A stretch of DNA of 64,000 nt from Glandiceps talaboti (taxonomy: Eukaryota > Hemichordata > Enteropneusta > Spengelidae): the NCBI RefSeq assembly GCF_964340395.1, contig NC_135565.1, positions 10,208,742 through 10,272,741 on the forward strand, written 5' to 3'. A program made the position numbers and the translations under genes. A model generated the notes under the pieces. That model was not told the origin of the DNA. It worked only from the letters and a program-made list of their open reading frames with translations, and did no database searches. This document shows, piece after piece, positions 35,931-49,690 of this stretch. The stretch's first letter is position 1. Every line of letters begins with the position of its first letter.

Positions 35931-36135
35931 GTTACATAACCTAGTAAGTGTTTTTGTATTGTACAGAAAGTACAACGATTAAGTCTTCACTACCTTTTCT
36001 CAAATTTAAGATTCAATAAATGTAGCCCATTGATTTGAGACCTTGTTGGATTTTTAAACGTAGTTCATCATTAGAATCACCAGTAATGAGTCGCTTGCCT
36101 AGAATTAAATGAATTTAGTCACAAATGACACTAGA

Positions 36136-37115
36136 TTGATTGGCAATCTAAACATTGAGAAATATCTTACCAAACTGTTGCTATATTAATTAGTAATCTA
36201 AACATTGAGAAATATCTTACCAAACTGTTGCTATATTAATTAGTAATCTAAACATTGAGAAATATCCTACCAAAGTGTTGCTATATTAATTAGTAATCTA
36301 AACATTGAGAAATATCTTACCAAAGTGTTGCTATATTAATTAGTAATCTAAACATTTAGAAATATCTTACCAAAGTGTTGCTATATTAATTAGTAATCTA
36401 AACATTGAGAAATATCTTACCAAAGTGTTGCTAGATTAATTAGTAATCTAAACACTGAGAAATATCTTACCAAAGTGTTGCTATATTAATTAGTAATCTA
36501 AACATTGAGAAATATCTTACCAAAGTGTTGCTATATTAATTAGTAATCTAAACATTTAGAAATATCTTACCAAAGTGTTGCTATATTAATTAGTAATCTA
36601 AACATTGAGAAATATCTTACCAAAGTGTTGCTATATTAATTATTAATCTAAACATTTAGAAATATCTTACCAAAGTGTTGCTGTATTAATTAGTAATCTA
36701 AACATTTAGAAATATCTTACCAAAGTGTTGCTGTATTAATTAGTAATCTAAACATTGAGAAATATCTTACCTAAGTGTTGCTATATTAATTAGTAATCTA
36801 AACACTGAGAAATATCTTACCAAAGTGTTGCTATATTAATTTCAGTCTGGATACCAACTCTGGTCTAAGTGAGTGAAGGTATAAATCGTAACGATACTGT
36901 ATAGGAACTAGACTAGATTAATAATTAGTAATCTAACCATTTAGAAATATCTTACCAAAGTGTTGCTATATTAATTAGTAACCTAAACATTGAGAAATGT
37001 CTTACCGAAGTGCTGCTGTATTAATTAGTAATCTAAACAATTAGAAATATCCTACCAAAGTGTTGCTATATCAATTAATAATCTAACCATTTAGAAATGT
37101 CCTTCCAAAGTGTTG
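36136..37115. repeat. 50-bp minisatellite
   Basis: About 17 units of CTATATTAATTAGTAATCTA + AACATTGAGAAATATCTTAC + CAAAGTGTTG, interrupted by a MITE at 36843-36915. On the minus strand each unit reads TTTGGTAAGATA, donor-like. Confidence 0.93.
36843..36915. mobile_element. 73-bp TAGTCT MITE inside the 50-bp array
   Basis: CAGTCTGGATACCAACTCTG to GATACTGTATAGGAACTAGA-CTA. The flanks TATTAATTT and GATTAATAA agree at 6 of 9 positions, in line with a decayed 9-bp duplication. Array units continue on both sides. Confidence 0.75.
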
Positions 37116-37229
37116 CTATATATGTTGATTAAAACAATATTTAAGTCATGGTTGGGAAAGAGTGTACATGTATATATGTATAAATTTGTATATGTTCTAT
37201 TCCCTATGAAACATCTGATCATTACTTTT

Positions 37230-38340
37230 TATACTAAGTGCTTTACTTACTTACCCCATTGAACCTTTATCTTTATATCCATCTAAGTGCTTCAATTTCA
37301 ATCTGACCTTACTCCGTACTAAATACATTTATATAAGTGCTTTACTCCCCCCCCCCCCCCCCCTCCACACACACTTTCAAATATCTTCTGTAGATATCAT
37401 TTAGTCTAGATCTACCTGTGGTATCGATTCATCTCTTCACCCAGAAAAGAGAGATCTTGAGATTTGATGCCATGGATAGATAGCACTCCTATCACTAGGC
37501 TAGAAATAATACTCAAGTCAAGTCTAGTACATGAATTGTGTTATGCTATAATCATCAAACACCTAGCTATCTCTAGACTATAGTGAAGTGTTTTTCTCCC
37601 TCATCCCCAGACAAACACCCTCCTTTTCATACTTCTACATCCGTAAGGGTTGCAAAAGTGCTTCAAACCCCTTCCGTATATACCTACATGTACCTTATCT
37701 TTGCATATGTACAATTACATGGGAATGCAACTTCCCCCCTCCGTTGTCAGACACTCATCCATAAGTGTTTTAAATCCATTCCCTATATACCTACATTGTA
37801 CCCTATCTTTGCAGATCTACAGGTACATGGGAATGTCAACCCTTTCAAATATCCCCCCCCCCCCCCCCCCCCCGTCTAAAATGGGGTCTGTTTTTTTCAA
37901 GCTGAAGAGTCTAAAATGGGTTCCACTTTGCATTATTTTCAATTTTGCTTGGTCTAAAATGTGGTCCATTGTCCTTTACCAAATCATAACTGCCATTAAT
38001 TGCCCCAAAATGTTGCCTCCAAAGGAAAATGATTTTGTCTAAACATTCAGCTTTTAAAAACCTGTAATGGCGTAAAATGGGGTATTGATTTTTGATCAAA
38101 GTGGGTCTAAAATGGGGTCTGGGGTTTCCAGCACTGGCCACACAACCCTACCAGAGCTGGCCACTGTACAGTACGCCCCCCCCCATTCAAACCCTTTCCC
38201 TATACACCTACCCAATCATTGTTGAATGTACAGTAGAAAGGAATATAACTTTTAGATTCTATATTTACCTTCTAACTGATTTGTTCTTTACACTGCATTG
38301 CATTGCTCACACTTTAAAGAAGTCCTCCTAATTTCCCAGG
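37230..38340. repeat. Diverged repeats with poly-C runs
   Basis: Three diverged ~130-bp units share TACATGGGAATG, CTATATACCTAC and CTTTGCA (about 37590-37850). Poly-C runs lie at 37347-37363, 37852-37873 and 38176-38184. AAAATGGGGTCTG recurs at about 37879, 38067 and 38110. No gene. Confidence 0.55.
37402..37503. mobile_element. ~100-bp TAGTCT MITE
   Basis: TAGTCTAGATCTACCTGTGG to GATCTTGAGATTTGATGCCA + TGGATAGATAGCAC and ending ACTAGGCTA. Confidence 0.6.
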
Positions 38341-38884
38341 AGCGTAATTCCTATCTTAACAGTGAATACGTCCTTTGTGTTTTAACTATCTGTATATTGA
38401 CACAAATGTTTTAACTATCTGTATATTGACACAAATCCCTTGATTCTAAAAGGTCAGCTATAAAAGGTTTCAAAATAGTGCTACAAGAATGATATGTGAA
38501 GATACCCAAGAAACTTAATTTGTCAATTGTATGCAATCAACCACAGTCTTAGTTATTTGTCTGGGTAAATAGACAAAAACAGTCGTTAATAGGTTGAGGT
38601 ATACATTTTGTATTTATATACGAAAACAACTCAAATGTCAAACATATCCGGTCCTTAGGTGGAAACATCTCCAAAGCCCTAAGGTGACGTTATACTTCAT
38701 TAAAGTAGCAAACATTTATGCACAAATACATTCCTAAATAATATTTATCTCGCTGTGCAGTGAAATACTTGGAATTTATTTTCATCTTTAATAGTATACC
38801 ACTAATATGCAAATACCACTAGTATACGCATGAAGCAGTGCAAGTAATCTCTGATACATATGTAATAAACATCATTACATGTAA

Positions 38885-39115
38885 TAACATTAACCTGCGA
38901 TTTTTGGAAAGATGCCAAGAATACAGCTTTAATTTAGCTACACTGTTGCCATAATAGACAATGTAATATGTCACATATTACACACTGACATGGTTACTAT
39001 AATATTAACCTTGTGTTTTTTGGAAAGATGCCAAGACAACAGCTTTAATTTAGCTACACTGTTGCCACATACAATGTAATATGTCACATATTACACACTG
39101 ACACTGCTACAAATA
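38885..39115. repeat. ~117-bp tandem duplication
   Basis: Two copies sharing TTTTTGGAAAGATGCCAAGA and CAGCTTTAATTTAGCTACAC plus AATGTAATATGTCACATATT. Confidence 0.85.
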
Positions 39116-39479
39116 CACTTTTCAAATAATGAGTTTATTATTGCACACAATACTTTACAAGGTCTAGTAACTATGACATTTCATGAACTATCCAAATGCT
39201 ACAAGATCTGGTTACAGAATACCCACAATGATGAGATAATGTGTACATATGCTCCCATAAATACAGACATATAAAAAAGATCTTGTTATGAACCTACATG
39301 TAGCAGACTCTGCCAATATTGTGATTAGTGTTTTACGCCTCAGTAGGCACTACATCCAGTAATTGCTTGAGGTATGCAAAGACTATTAGCCCTTGTCACT
39401 TAAAATGCGGGCACGCACATGGTGCAAGCTGGGTTAATAAGCATTTTTTAATTTGTGAGAAAATACTAACAAAGTTTAA

Positions 39480-39918
39480 ATATAATAAGTAATTAATTGA
39501 AACATCGATGCCTGCATTCAATGGCATTTAAAATCACTCACATTGTAATGTGAGCAATTGATGGCATAACAGGGATTTTTCAACATAAATGATAAAATAA
39601 ATAGTGTAAAAAATACCAAAAAAGTTTACTTGTATAGTAATTAATTGTAATGTCCAGTCTGATGCAGTGGAATTTAAAATGACATTGGTTTGTTAGCAGT
39701 TGATGACATAATAAGGTTTTTCCAACACAAACATAAAATAACTGATGTAAAAAATACCAAAAATGATTGATTAATTGTAACACTGATGCATGCTTTCAAT
39801 GGCATTTACTTATTAAAATCACTTACTACTTGCATTGTTAGAAGTTGATGACATAATAAGTTTTTTTCCAACATAAAAATAAAATAACGAGTAAAAAGTA
39901 CCAAAAATGATTGATTAA
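39480..39918. repeat. ~140-bp diverged tandem repeat, three copies
   Basis: Shared GATGACATAATAAG-TTTTTCCAACA and AAAAATACCAAAAATGATTG. It runs straight into the 44-bp array. Confidence 0.7.
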
Positions 39919-40150
39919 TTTTAGCTGTAATGTCCAATGAGTGAAACACCAAGCCTACATCATTTTAGCTGTAATGTCCAATGAGTGAAACACCAAGCCT
40001 ACATCATTTTAGCTGTAATGTCCAATGAGTGAAACACCAAGCCTACATCATTTTAGCTGTAATGTCCCATGAGTGAAACACCAAGCCTACATCATTTTAG
40101 CTGTAATGTCCCATGAGTGAAACACCAAGCCTACATCATTTTAGCTGTAA
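39919..40150. repeat. 44-bp minisatellite
   Basis: Five units plus a partial, starting at 39919, 39963, 40007, 40051 and 40095: TTTTAGCTGTAATGTCCAAT + GAGTGAAACACCAAGCCTAC + ATCA. Nearly identical copies, so recent. Confidence 0.93.
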
Positions 40151-41054
40151 GTACATGATGCTACATGGTAACGAGAGTACTATAACAATATCGGAATAAG
40201 ACATATCAAAAATAACCCCACCCAACATCACATTACCTTCAAAATTGTCACGCTGTGCTAAATATTGTATGTATATTTAACTAATCATATTCTAAATGTT
40301 AATACTGCTCCTTTCCCCACCTGCTACCATTTTTTCCTAATATTTAAAAAGTGATCTGATTATTCAAAAAAAAAAATCTACTTGACTGAACATGTATATT
40401 AGAATTCATGTTGCATAGTATCCGAAACGTGTTCAAACATGGGGAGAAAATTAACACTGCTTTTTCCAACTGGTAGTTTTTAGTGTACAAATAACCCCCC
40501 TGGTAGAAAGAAAATTACTAACTACAACAAACATGTAGCTAAAATTTTATATTCATTTTTTGGTACTTTCAGTATTATTTATATATTATATATATTCTTT
40601 TCACTTAATTTTTGTAACCATTATTCTTATTTTGACAATCAATATTTGCTTAATATTAATAATAAAATCTCACACAAAATATTACTGACATAAAATTTAC
40701 AATTTCTATTATTGACATCTGGGTGTGTCTTCCAATAAATATGATTAATATATCATGTCTACTCGACTTTGACCTTTGACCCGATCACTATAATCAGACA
40801 AGTTGTACCAGGTAGGCATTAATATGACAAGCTCTAGGTAAATAATGAATCTGTGTAATATGTCTGTGTTTGCTTGGTAGCAGCCATCGGATCTTATTAA
40901 AACTCTATACTGGTCATTAATCATTCAGTACAGTTTATGAAAGGCTGACTACAAGTAATGATTAATGTAACATAATGGCGCTTTAGTTGGAGCTCCTTGC
41001 AAATCTCATATATTTTGTAGTTATTATATGCCGCACTACTGTCTGGAAACACAA
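40151..41054. other. No recognised feature
   Basis: AT-rich, nothing supported. Confidence 0.5.
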
Positions 41055-41225
41055 CCACCAGTCTGCCCTCTAAGCCATTGACGCACACAGTTTCTAGTGA
41101 TACACAAAAATTTGGTGTTCCCCTGTCCCTTACTATGTGGTGACCAGTGTGCCCTCTAAGCCAATTTGATGTGCCACTGACGAACACAGTTTCTAGTGAC
41201 ACACCAAAATTTAGGGTGGTCTGGT
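41055..41225. mobile_element. Two partial GTGTGCCCTCTAA MITEs in tandem
   Basis: CACCAGTCTGCCCTCTAAGC begins one truncated copy, and ACCAGTGTGCCCTCTAAGCC at about 41143 begins another. Both break off inside the element. A short (GGTAT)n follows at 41220-41241. Confidence 0.65.
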
Positions 41226-41384
41226 ATGGTATGGTATGGTATGTCCACAATGTTTGTCATTGTTGTGGCAATTTGTAATAACTGACCAATGAAATCTGAC
41301 TTTACGAAATGTATTTATTTGGTTGTTTGCAATGCACTTATATAGAACAATAAATCTGATAGTTATCCAAAAGAACAACTACTA

Positions 41385-43405
41385 GTATTTTCCCTCCATT
41401 ATAAAACAAAAGAACAGCTATTTTCCCTCCATTATCAAACAAAAGAACAGCTATTTTCCCTCCATTATAAAACAAAAGAACAAATATTCTCCCTCCCTTA
41501 TAAAACAAAAGAACAAATATTTTCCCTCCATTATCAAACAAAAGACCAAATATTTTCCCTCCCTTATAAAACAAAAGAACAAATATTTTCCCTCCCTTAT
41601 CAAACAAAAGAACAAATATTTTCCCTCCCTTATAAAACAAAAGAACAAATACTTTCCCTCCATTATCAAACAAAAGAACACATATTTTCCCTCCATTATA
41701 AAACAAAAGAACAAATACTTTCCCTCCATTATCAAACAAAAGAACAAATATTTTCCTTCCATTATCAAACAATAGAACAAATATTCTCCCTCCATTATAA
41801 AACAAAAGAACAAATATTTTCCCTCCATTATAAAACAAAAGAACAAATATTCTCCCTCCATTATCAAACAAAAGAACAAATATTTTCCCTCCATTATAAA
41901 ACAAAAGAACAAATATTTTCCCTCCATTATCAAACAAAAGAACAAATATTTTCCCTCCATTATAAAATAAAAGAACAAATATTTTCCTTCCATTATCAAA
42001 CAAAAGAACACATTTTCCCTCCCTTATAAACAAAAGAACATATATTTTCCCTCCCTTATAAACAAAAGAACATATATTTTCCCTCCCTTATAAAACAAAA
42101 GAACAAATATTTTCCCTCCCTTATAAAACAATAGAACAAATATTTTCCCTCCATTATCAAACAATAGAACAAATATTTTCCCTCTATTATAAAACAAAAG
42201 AACAAATATTTTCCTTCCATTATCAAACAATAGAACAAATATTTTCCCTCCATTATCAAACAATAGAACAAATATTTTCCCTCCATTATAAAACAAAAGA
42301 ACACATATTTTCCCTCCATTATAAAACAAAAGAACACATATTTCCCCTCTATTATCAAACAAAAGAACACATTTTCCCTCCCTTATAAAACAAAAGAACA
42401 AATATTTTCCCTCCATTATAAAACAAAAGAACAAATATTTTCCCCTCCATTATCAAACAAAAGAACAAATATTTTCCCTCCCTTATAAAACAAAAGAACA
42501 AATATTTTCCCTCCATTATCAAACAAAAGAACAAATATTTTCCCTCCATTATAAAACAAAAGAACAAATATTTTCCCTCCCTTATAAAACAAAAGAACAC
42601 ATATTTTCCCTCCATTATCAAACAAAAGAACAAATATTTTCCCTCCATTATCAAACAAAAGAACAAATATTTTCCCTCCATTATAAAACAAAAGAACTCT
42701 TAGTTTCCCTTCATTATAAAACAAAAGCACACATATTTTCCCTCCATTATAAAACAAAAGAACAGACATTTTCCCTCCATTATAAAACAAAAGAACAAAT
42801 ATTTTCCCTCCATTATCAAACAAAAGAACACATATTTTCCCTCCATTATAAAACAAAAGAACAAATATTTTCCCTCCATTATCAAACAAAAGAACAAATA
42901 TTTTCCCTCCATTATAAAACAAAAGAACAAATATTTTCCCTCCATTATAAAACAAAAGAACAAATATTCTCCCTCCATTATAAAACAAAAGAACAAATAT
43001 TTTCCCTCCATTATAAAACAAAAGAACAAATATTTCCCCTCCATTATAAAACAAAAGAACAAATATTTTCCTTCCATTATCAAACAAAAGAACAAATATT
43101 TTCCCTCCATTATAAAACAAAAGAACACATATTTTCCCTCCATTATAAAACAAAAGAACAAATATTCTCCCTCCATTATCAAACAAAAGAACAAATATTC
43201 TCCCTCCATTATCAAACAAAAGAACACATATTTTCCCTCCATTATCAAACAAAAGAACAAATATTTTCCTTCCATTATAAAACAAAAGAACAAATATTTT
43301 CCCTCCATTATCAAACAAAAGAACAAGTATTTTCCCTCCATTATCAAACAAAAGAACAAATATTTTCCTTCCATTATCAAACAAAAGAACACATTTTCCC
43401 TCTCT
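41385..43405. repeat. 33-bp minisatellite, ~61 units
   Basis: Units of AAAAGAACAAATATTTTCCC + TCCATTATCAAAC with C/A and TCA/TAA variants. Since 33 is divisible by 3 and the unit lacks minus-strand stops in two frames, frames of up to 335 codons (FVLLFDNGGKI repeats) run through it. They have no start context, splice or family support and I treat them as artefacts. Confidence 0.95.
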
Positions 43406-43473
43406 GACATGCCTCTGTACCATAACTACATTTACATGTATAATGTAGCCATGTCACAACATGTAGACAAACC

Positions 43474-43649
43474 CAGTATTTTTGTTAACGGTGGAAAGTA
43501 ATCTACCTAAGTTCCCTAATTAATCTTCTGCAGTTCCCTCACGAATTGAGGTACATTTGGTATGTATTAGGGGAAACTATGTCGGTTTTACCAGTTTTTC
43601 CCACTGTTACCAGGGTAACGGGTTCTGAAACCTTTATAGCAAAACACTG
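43474..43649. mobile_element. ~176-bp MITE (CAGTGTTTTTGCTAAGG family), copy 3
   Basis: CAGTATTTTTGTTAACGGTG at the left; CACTG after TTATAGCAAAA at the right. More diverged than the copy at 29448. Confidence 0.65.
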
Positions 43650-43810
43650 CAAATATCATTACCAAGTACATGTTACTTATTATTGTAAAACCACAGCCTC
43701 TTTTCCTGCACCGAACCATCTCGCAGAGTCGCAGAAAAAATATCAGAAGAAATATCAATGTTTACCACATTGGTACATGTATAAATAAGTATATGTATAC
43801 ACTCTTTGAA

Positions 43811-44205
43811 GTGTTAATGTTTGTGAGATGATGTTCACAATAGCATATCTTTTGTTTAGTAGTTAATGTTTGTGAGACGATGTTCACAATAGCATATCTT
43901 TTGTTTAGTAGTTAATGTTTGTGAGACGATGTTCACAATAGCATATCTTTTGTTTAGTAGTTAATGTTTGTGAGACGATGTTCATAATAGCATATCTTTT
44001 GTTTAGTAGTTAATGTTTGTGAGATGATGTTCACAATAGCATATCTTTTGTTTAGTAGTTAATGTTTGTGAGACGATGTTCACAATAGCATATCTTTTGT
44101 TTAGTAGTTAATGTTTGTGAGATGATGTTCACAATAGCATATCTTTTGTTTAGTAGTTAATGTTTGTGAGATGATGTTCACAATAGCATATCTTTTGTTT
44201 AGCAG
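43811..44205. repeat. 49-bp minisatellite
   Basis: Eight units of GTTAATGTTTGTGAGACGAT + GTTCACAATAGCATATCTTT + TGTTTAGTA, differing mainly at GACGATG/GATGATG. Confidence 0.93.
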
Positions 44206-45925
44206 TTTTTTTTTAACATGTACATAGAGCAGATTACTGATTGTAAATCAATGTCCAAAAATTCCGCAAAAATAAATTCACTTCATACTTGGTATCAGTG
44301 AGTCAACATCCATCACTGAGATAGATTCATTTTATTGATGACTGGCAGTGAATCAACATCCAAAGATTGAACAAGATAAATTCATTTCAGAGACAATGAC
44401 CATAACAATTACTTCTAATATATCACCGTGTACACATCATACATTACATGTACATTAAATGTATAATCTACCTACATATACACAAATAAAACATTTTTTT
44501 ATCAACCTGTTTTGATTGTTTCCCTTTTGCCGATTTAAGTTGGTTGCTTTTGTCCTTATATACAGTAAGTACATACATGTACAAGTGCTTCAAAGACCAA
44601 TGCATGCAGAAAGTACCACTGAATGCATAGAATACAAATAGTACCACATACACAAAGTACCACTTACCCCATACATGTACCTCTACACATTACATCACTG
44701 ACCCCCAGGGCAGGGCCACACACCATACAAACACACCACAGATCCCCACATACTCAACCCCACACTAGGGAAAAACGGTGCCACTGACCCGAGTACCCCC
44801 ACACACACAGCATACAAGCAAACCCATACGCACTTACTGTTACATATTCAGGAACTTTCAGCATCCTCCTTGCGTGCCTCAAAGCCAATGATATGTTAAC
44901 AATGACTGTTACAACTAGATGGTTTTAACGATGCAATCATGTAAGTGACTCAGTGCTTCAACTGACAGCCAGAGCACCAGTCACGCTATATCCTATAATA
45001 CTTGCGTACACTCATGAATTAAATTTAGAAAGCTGATATATATATATGATATTGATGAGATCCAGCAAATGGGTTGGAGCAGGCTTTCACATAAATTATC
45101 CTAACATGACAAAGGTAGCTAACGCAGTCTTAATCTGCAATTCAAATTGAACATTCAATCACAACTCCCGGGTTATGCCTGATATAAATGGATATAAACG
45201 CTAATGTACATGGCAAAATGTCCATTGTGTAGAAATGGGGTCTAGTCATATATTTACATCTATCACATTGCAATTTTACATTTTACGGCCAATTACCAAC
45301 ATTCTGATGAATTCCAGCTAATGCAGAAATTAATATTTAACTTGAAAAAATGTATTGTTTGACAGTGTGGAATGTGTTATTTTAAGAAATATTTCAGGGC
45401 AAATAGTTTCCATTCTTCCTTAAGAATGAGAATGGTGATTGAAATTCAATTTGTATATTTATACATGGAATGATATCAATAAAAAGAATATTACAAGTCT
45501 GACATTATTATTATTAGACTTAATTTATTCATAATTTTTATCAGACTTCATTTATTCATTATTTTTAGACTTTAATAATTTATTTATAATTTTTTTATCA
45601 GATTTGATTTATTAAGTATTTTCATATGACACTTTATCTATTATCGTTTTATTAGCTTCCATTCTGTACTTTCTATCAGCCTATATTTATTCAAAGACTT
45701 TACTTATTCCTTATTTTGCATCCAACTATTTATAATTTCTTAATTAAAATACAGTGTGCTAATGGCAATGTAGGACTTGACTGAAATGTATGTTTTTTAC
45801 TACAAGATAAACAACTCAATTCAATTCAATGTGTAGATGAATTTCTGTTATCATTGTGAGCAATTTAAGAAATGAGTTTTATACAATAATTATGCATGTA
45901 CACTTGTTATGGTTCAAAGGTTTTA
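44206..45925. other. No gene; degenerate AT repeats in the right part
   Basis: 45500-45740 has seven or so diverged TTTATTCATAATTTTTATCAGACTT units. The rest has no recognised feature. Confidence 0.5.
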
Positions 45926-45929
45926 GTAC

Positions 45930-47125
45930 AGGACTGTACAGCTACATTACAATTCATTTTACAGGGCTGTACAGCTACATTATGATTCATTTTACAGGAC
46001 TGTATAGCTACATTACAATTCATTTTACAGGACTGTACAGCTACATTACAATTCATTTTACAGGACTGTACAGCTACATTACAATTCATTTTACAGGGCT
46101 GTACAGCTACATTACGATTCATTTTACAGGGCTGTACAGCTACATTATGATTCATTTTACAGGACTGTATAGCTACATTACGATTCATTTTACGGGACTG
46201 TACAGCTACATTACAATTCATTTTACAGGGCTGTACAGCTACATTACGATTCATTTTACAGGGCTGTACAGCTACATTACGATTCATTTTACAGGACTGT
46301 ATAGCTACAATTGTACATTACGATTCATTTTACGGGACTGTACAGCTACATTACAATTCATTTTACAGGGCTGTACAGCTACATTACGATACATTTTACA
46401 GGGCTGTACAGCTACATTATGATTCATTTTACAGGACTGTATAGCTACATTACGATTCATTTCACAGGACTGTATAGCTACATTACTATTCATTTTACAG
46501 GACTGTACAGCTACATTATGATTCATTTTACAGGACTGTACAGCTACATTATGATTCATTTTACAGGGCTGTACAACTACATTATGATTCATTTTACAGG
46601 ACTGTACAACTACATTATGATTCATTTTACAGGGCTGTACAATTACATTGCGATTCATTTTACGGGACTGTACAGCTACATTACAATTCATTTTACAGGG
46701 CTGTACAGCTACATTACGATTCATTTTACAGGGCTGTACAGCTACATTACGAATCATTTTACAGGGCTGTACAGCTGAGCTACATTATGATTCATTGTAC
46801 AGGGCTGTACAGCTACATTATGATTCATTTTACAGGACTCTATAGCTACATTACGATTCATTTTACAGGGCTGTACAGCTGAGCTACATTATGATTCATT
46901 TTACACAACTGTGAGCTACATTATGATTCATTTTACAGGGCTGTACAGCTACATTACGATTCATTTTACAGGGCTGTACAGCTGAGCTACATTATGATTC
47001 ATTTTACACAGCTGTGAGCTACATTATGATTCATTTTACAGGACTGTACAGCTACATTACGATTCATTTTACAGGACTGTACAGCTACATTATGATTCAT
47101 TTTACACAGCTGTGAGCTACAGTAC
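45930..47125. repeat. 33-bp minisatellite, ~35 units
   Basis: Units of ACAGGACTGTACAGCTACAT + TACGATTCATTTT, with GGGCTG/GGACTG and CAATT/CGATT/TGATT variants. Towards the right end a GCTGAGCTACAT variant and shortened units appear. Frames of 126-188 codons on both strands are consequences of the 33-bp period. Confidence 0.95.
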
Positions 47126-47870
47126 ATTTGTACATAAAGGTGCATTTTAGAGAGGCTTGTACATGTATAGCACAACTACCGATACATTTTACAGGCATAT
47201 ACAAACTTTAATATATGATACATTTAACAGGGCTGTAGAAACTGTCATACCATGCGTCTTTTCACACAGTTAGCATATACTGGTACATATGTATATCAGG
47301 ACATATCTCACGCATACACATCCCACATGTAAATTTGTTTTCAGAAACATGTATTACACAGCAAATACACAAAAATACACATGCCAGTATATTGCAGACA
47401 TATATAGATACACACATACTACACATTCATACTACATTTGTATATGTACAAACACACACACACATGTTTTATACAACTGACAAGTAATAACCACACCCAC
47501 ACAACTAAGGATTTCAGCTTCATTATGACATTTATGAATACAAAGATGTATTCAAATATAAACAGTTCATCTTAATACAAGACTTTTTATAACAATTTCA
47601 CTTAAAATTTACTCACCTCGGAAAAACTGTGATGATAATCACAAATTGGAAGACACTGAGTTGCATACACCTGCTGTATTATAAGTACAGATGACCTTTG
47701 ACCTTTGTATGAGTGCGGCTCACCATCAAAACAATTACTAGTTGTGGTATACTATACAGGTTTGATACAGTTGGTTTCTTCTAGAGGCCTATTGAGAAAT
47801 GAAAAATACCGCCAATGGCGTTGTAGCACAACTGTAGTTTTTAAAAATGTTTATCCATATGCTAGTCTAT
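47126..47870. other. No recognised feature
   Basis: AT-rich with CA-rich patches (47400-47465). Nothing supported as a gene. Confidence 0.5.
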
Positions 47871-48840
47871 GTTGCTATGGGTGTGGTCTTGTTGCTAGGA
47901 AAATTTACATACATTTTTTGAATGTTTATTCAATTGTCTATTAAACCCTGTTGTTATCTTTGTGAAATACACCACCGTTTGGCTGTTGCTATGGGCGTGG
48001 TCATGGTTACTAGGGTATTTGCATACATTTTTTGAATGTTTATTCATCTGTCTTTCTATTCCTGTTATCTTTGCAATATACATGATTATTTGGCTGTTGT
48101 TATGGGCGTGGTCTTGTTGCTATGCAAATTTACATACATTTTTTGGATGTTTATTCACTTGCTTACCAGATGATGTTGTTATTTGACCAAAATATACTGC
48201 CATTTGGTTGTTGCTAAAGGGTGTGGTCATGGTTGCTAGGGCCAATTTTGTCAAAATGTTTTTAAGAAAATCTGCAGAATAACAGTTTCAAAAACATCTT
48301 GCCAAGTTTCAGACTAATTGACCAAGTACTTTTTGAGATATAAGTTTTTGACCAAAAATGAACATTTTTACACCTAATTTGCATATCACTCATGGAATCA
48401 TGGTATGCTTAATATTTCTTCGTCCATACATCCCTAGATACATTCCCATTAAATTTCAGCCCAATCTGCTCAGTAGTTTTAGAATTAAAGATTTTTAACC
48501 AAAAAGACACATTTTTAGCCCTAATTTGCATATCACTGATGGAATCATCCCGTCATGAACAAATCTTACTTTACACCCCCTTAAGAATGTTCCCACCAAA
48601 TTTCGCACCAATCTCCCCAGTAGTTTCTGAGTTTAAGTTTTTTGACCAAAAATCACATTTTTTGACCCAAAACACACACCTGTGATGCGATCATTTTGAT
48701 TTGAACAATTTCCCAACTAGACACCCAAAGTAATGGACCCACCAAATATCGTGGCAATCGGTTCAGCGGTTTTTGACTTTAAGTTGTTTACACACACACA
48801 CACACACACACATCCACACACACAGACAGACAGACGCCGG
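47871..48840 (+). mobile_element. Dispersed repeat: ~112-bp units, then a (CA)n-tailed body
   Basis: GTTGCTATGGGCGTGGTC units start at 47871, 47985, 48096 and 48210. They lead into a body with repeated TTTTTGACCAAAAA and CTAATTTGCATATCACT and ending ATCGGTTCAGCGGTTTTTGA, (CA)n, CAGACAGACAGACGCCGGGC. This ending (GGTTCAGCGGTTTT, (CA)n, CAGACAGAC) is familiar from high-copy interspersed repeats of marine invertebrates; the class is unclear. Confidence 0.55.
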
Positions 48841-49480
48841 GCGATCCCTATAGCACTACTGAACAAGTTCAGTTGTGCTAAAAATGCAATAAGTACAAAT
48901 GTTATAGATAATTAATAACTTAGAGTGATCAAATTATCGAGTGAAATAACTTCCTTTTGTATTTCTACACCTGTTCTGTACACTTGTAAGTTCACCAAGG
49001 TCGTCTTATAACAGAAACGGAGAAATTACAAAATGTACCCTCCGGCTGGTTGGTAAAATTTGCATATACATGTCGATTCTTTCCCTTTTGTATCGTGCTA
49101 TCGTAATTTTTGTTGGGATGTCATAGAGAGTTTACCTACATGTAGCTACTGGCCTTTGACAAAATACTACTGTAGATGTATATTGTTAGGCAAACTGCAC
49201 CAGACCCCCTCCCCCTCCCCCGGAAGAAACAACATATTACATGAAATAATAGATGAGGCAATGTAAACTGAGAACTTGAGGCAAAATGAAGAGTAGATTA
49301 TTTTCCATATTTCACAATGTGGAAAGGCAATGCAATAACCATTATAATATAAATGTACCATGAATGAGCCAAATTGAACAGAAAATATGGAATATATACC
49401 CTGGTCGTTCTACATCACGACGACACACATCTATGTCACAACAATGCGTGCCTACATCATTAGTTCTGCTGTGTTCAAAA
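48841..49480. other. No recognised feature
   Basis: Somewhat more CpG than the neighbourhood. No splice-supported coding region seen. Confidence 0.45.
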
Positions 49481-49690
49481 TATGAATCAAAATGTTCAAA
49501 ATTGCCATTACTTTTCCCCAATAATTCTTTAATATTACTGGCGCTGGTATAATTATGTTCTTCTCCAATATTTTTCTTCATTCAGCAGGAAAATACTCAT
49601 GACCTAAGGGCTGTCACGAGTCGAGAGACGAGTAGTGACAAAGGTCACTTGTATTTTTCTTGGCTGAACAAAGAATTATATAGGGAATAA
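49481..49690 (-). mobile_element. Palindromic repeat, copy 1
   Basis: AATATTTTTCTTCATTCAGC + AGGAAAATACTCATGACC is mirrored by CACTTGTATTTTTCTTGGCT + GAACAAAGAA. The family is shared with 53331-53560, where similarity goes about 80 bp past the palindrome (GTAATGGCAATTTTGAA). An open minus frame (49342-49581) overlaps it; the same reading in the second copy is broken, so it may be a transposon coding fragment. Confidence 0.5.

Noticed and set aside
42416-43423. 335-codon minus-strand open frame of FVLLFDNGGKI repeats
   Set aside because: It is the translation of a 33-bp minisatellite, several frames are open at once, and no splice site or non-repetitive coding segment adjoins it.
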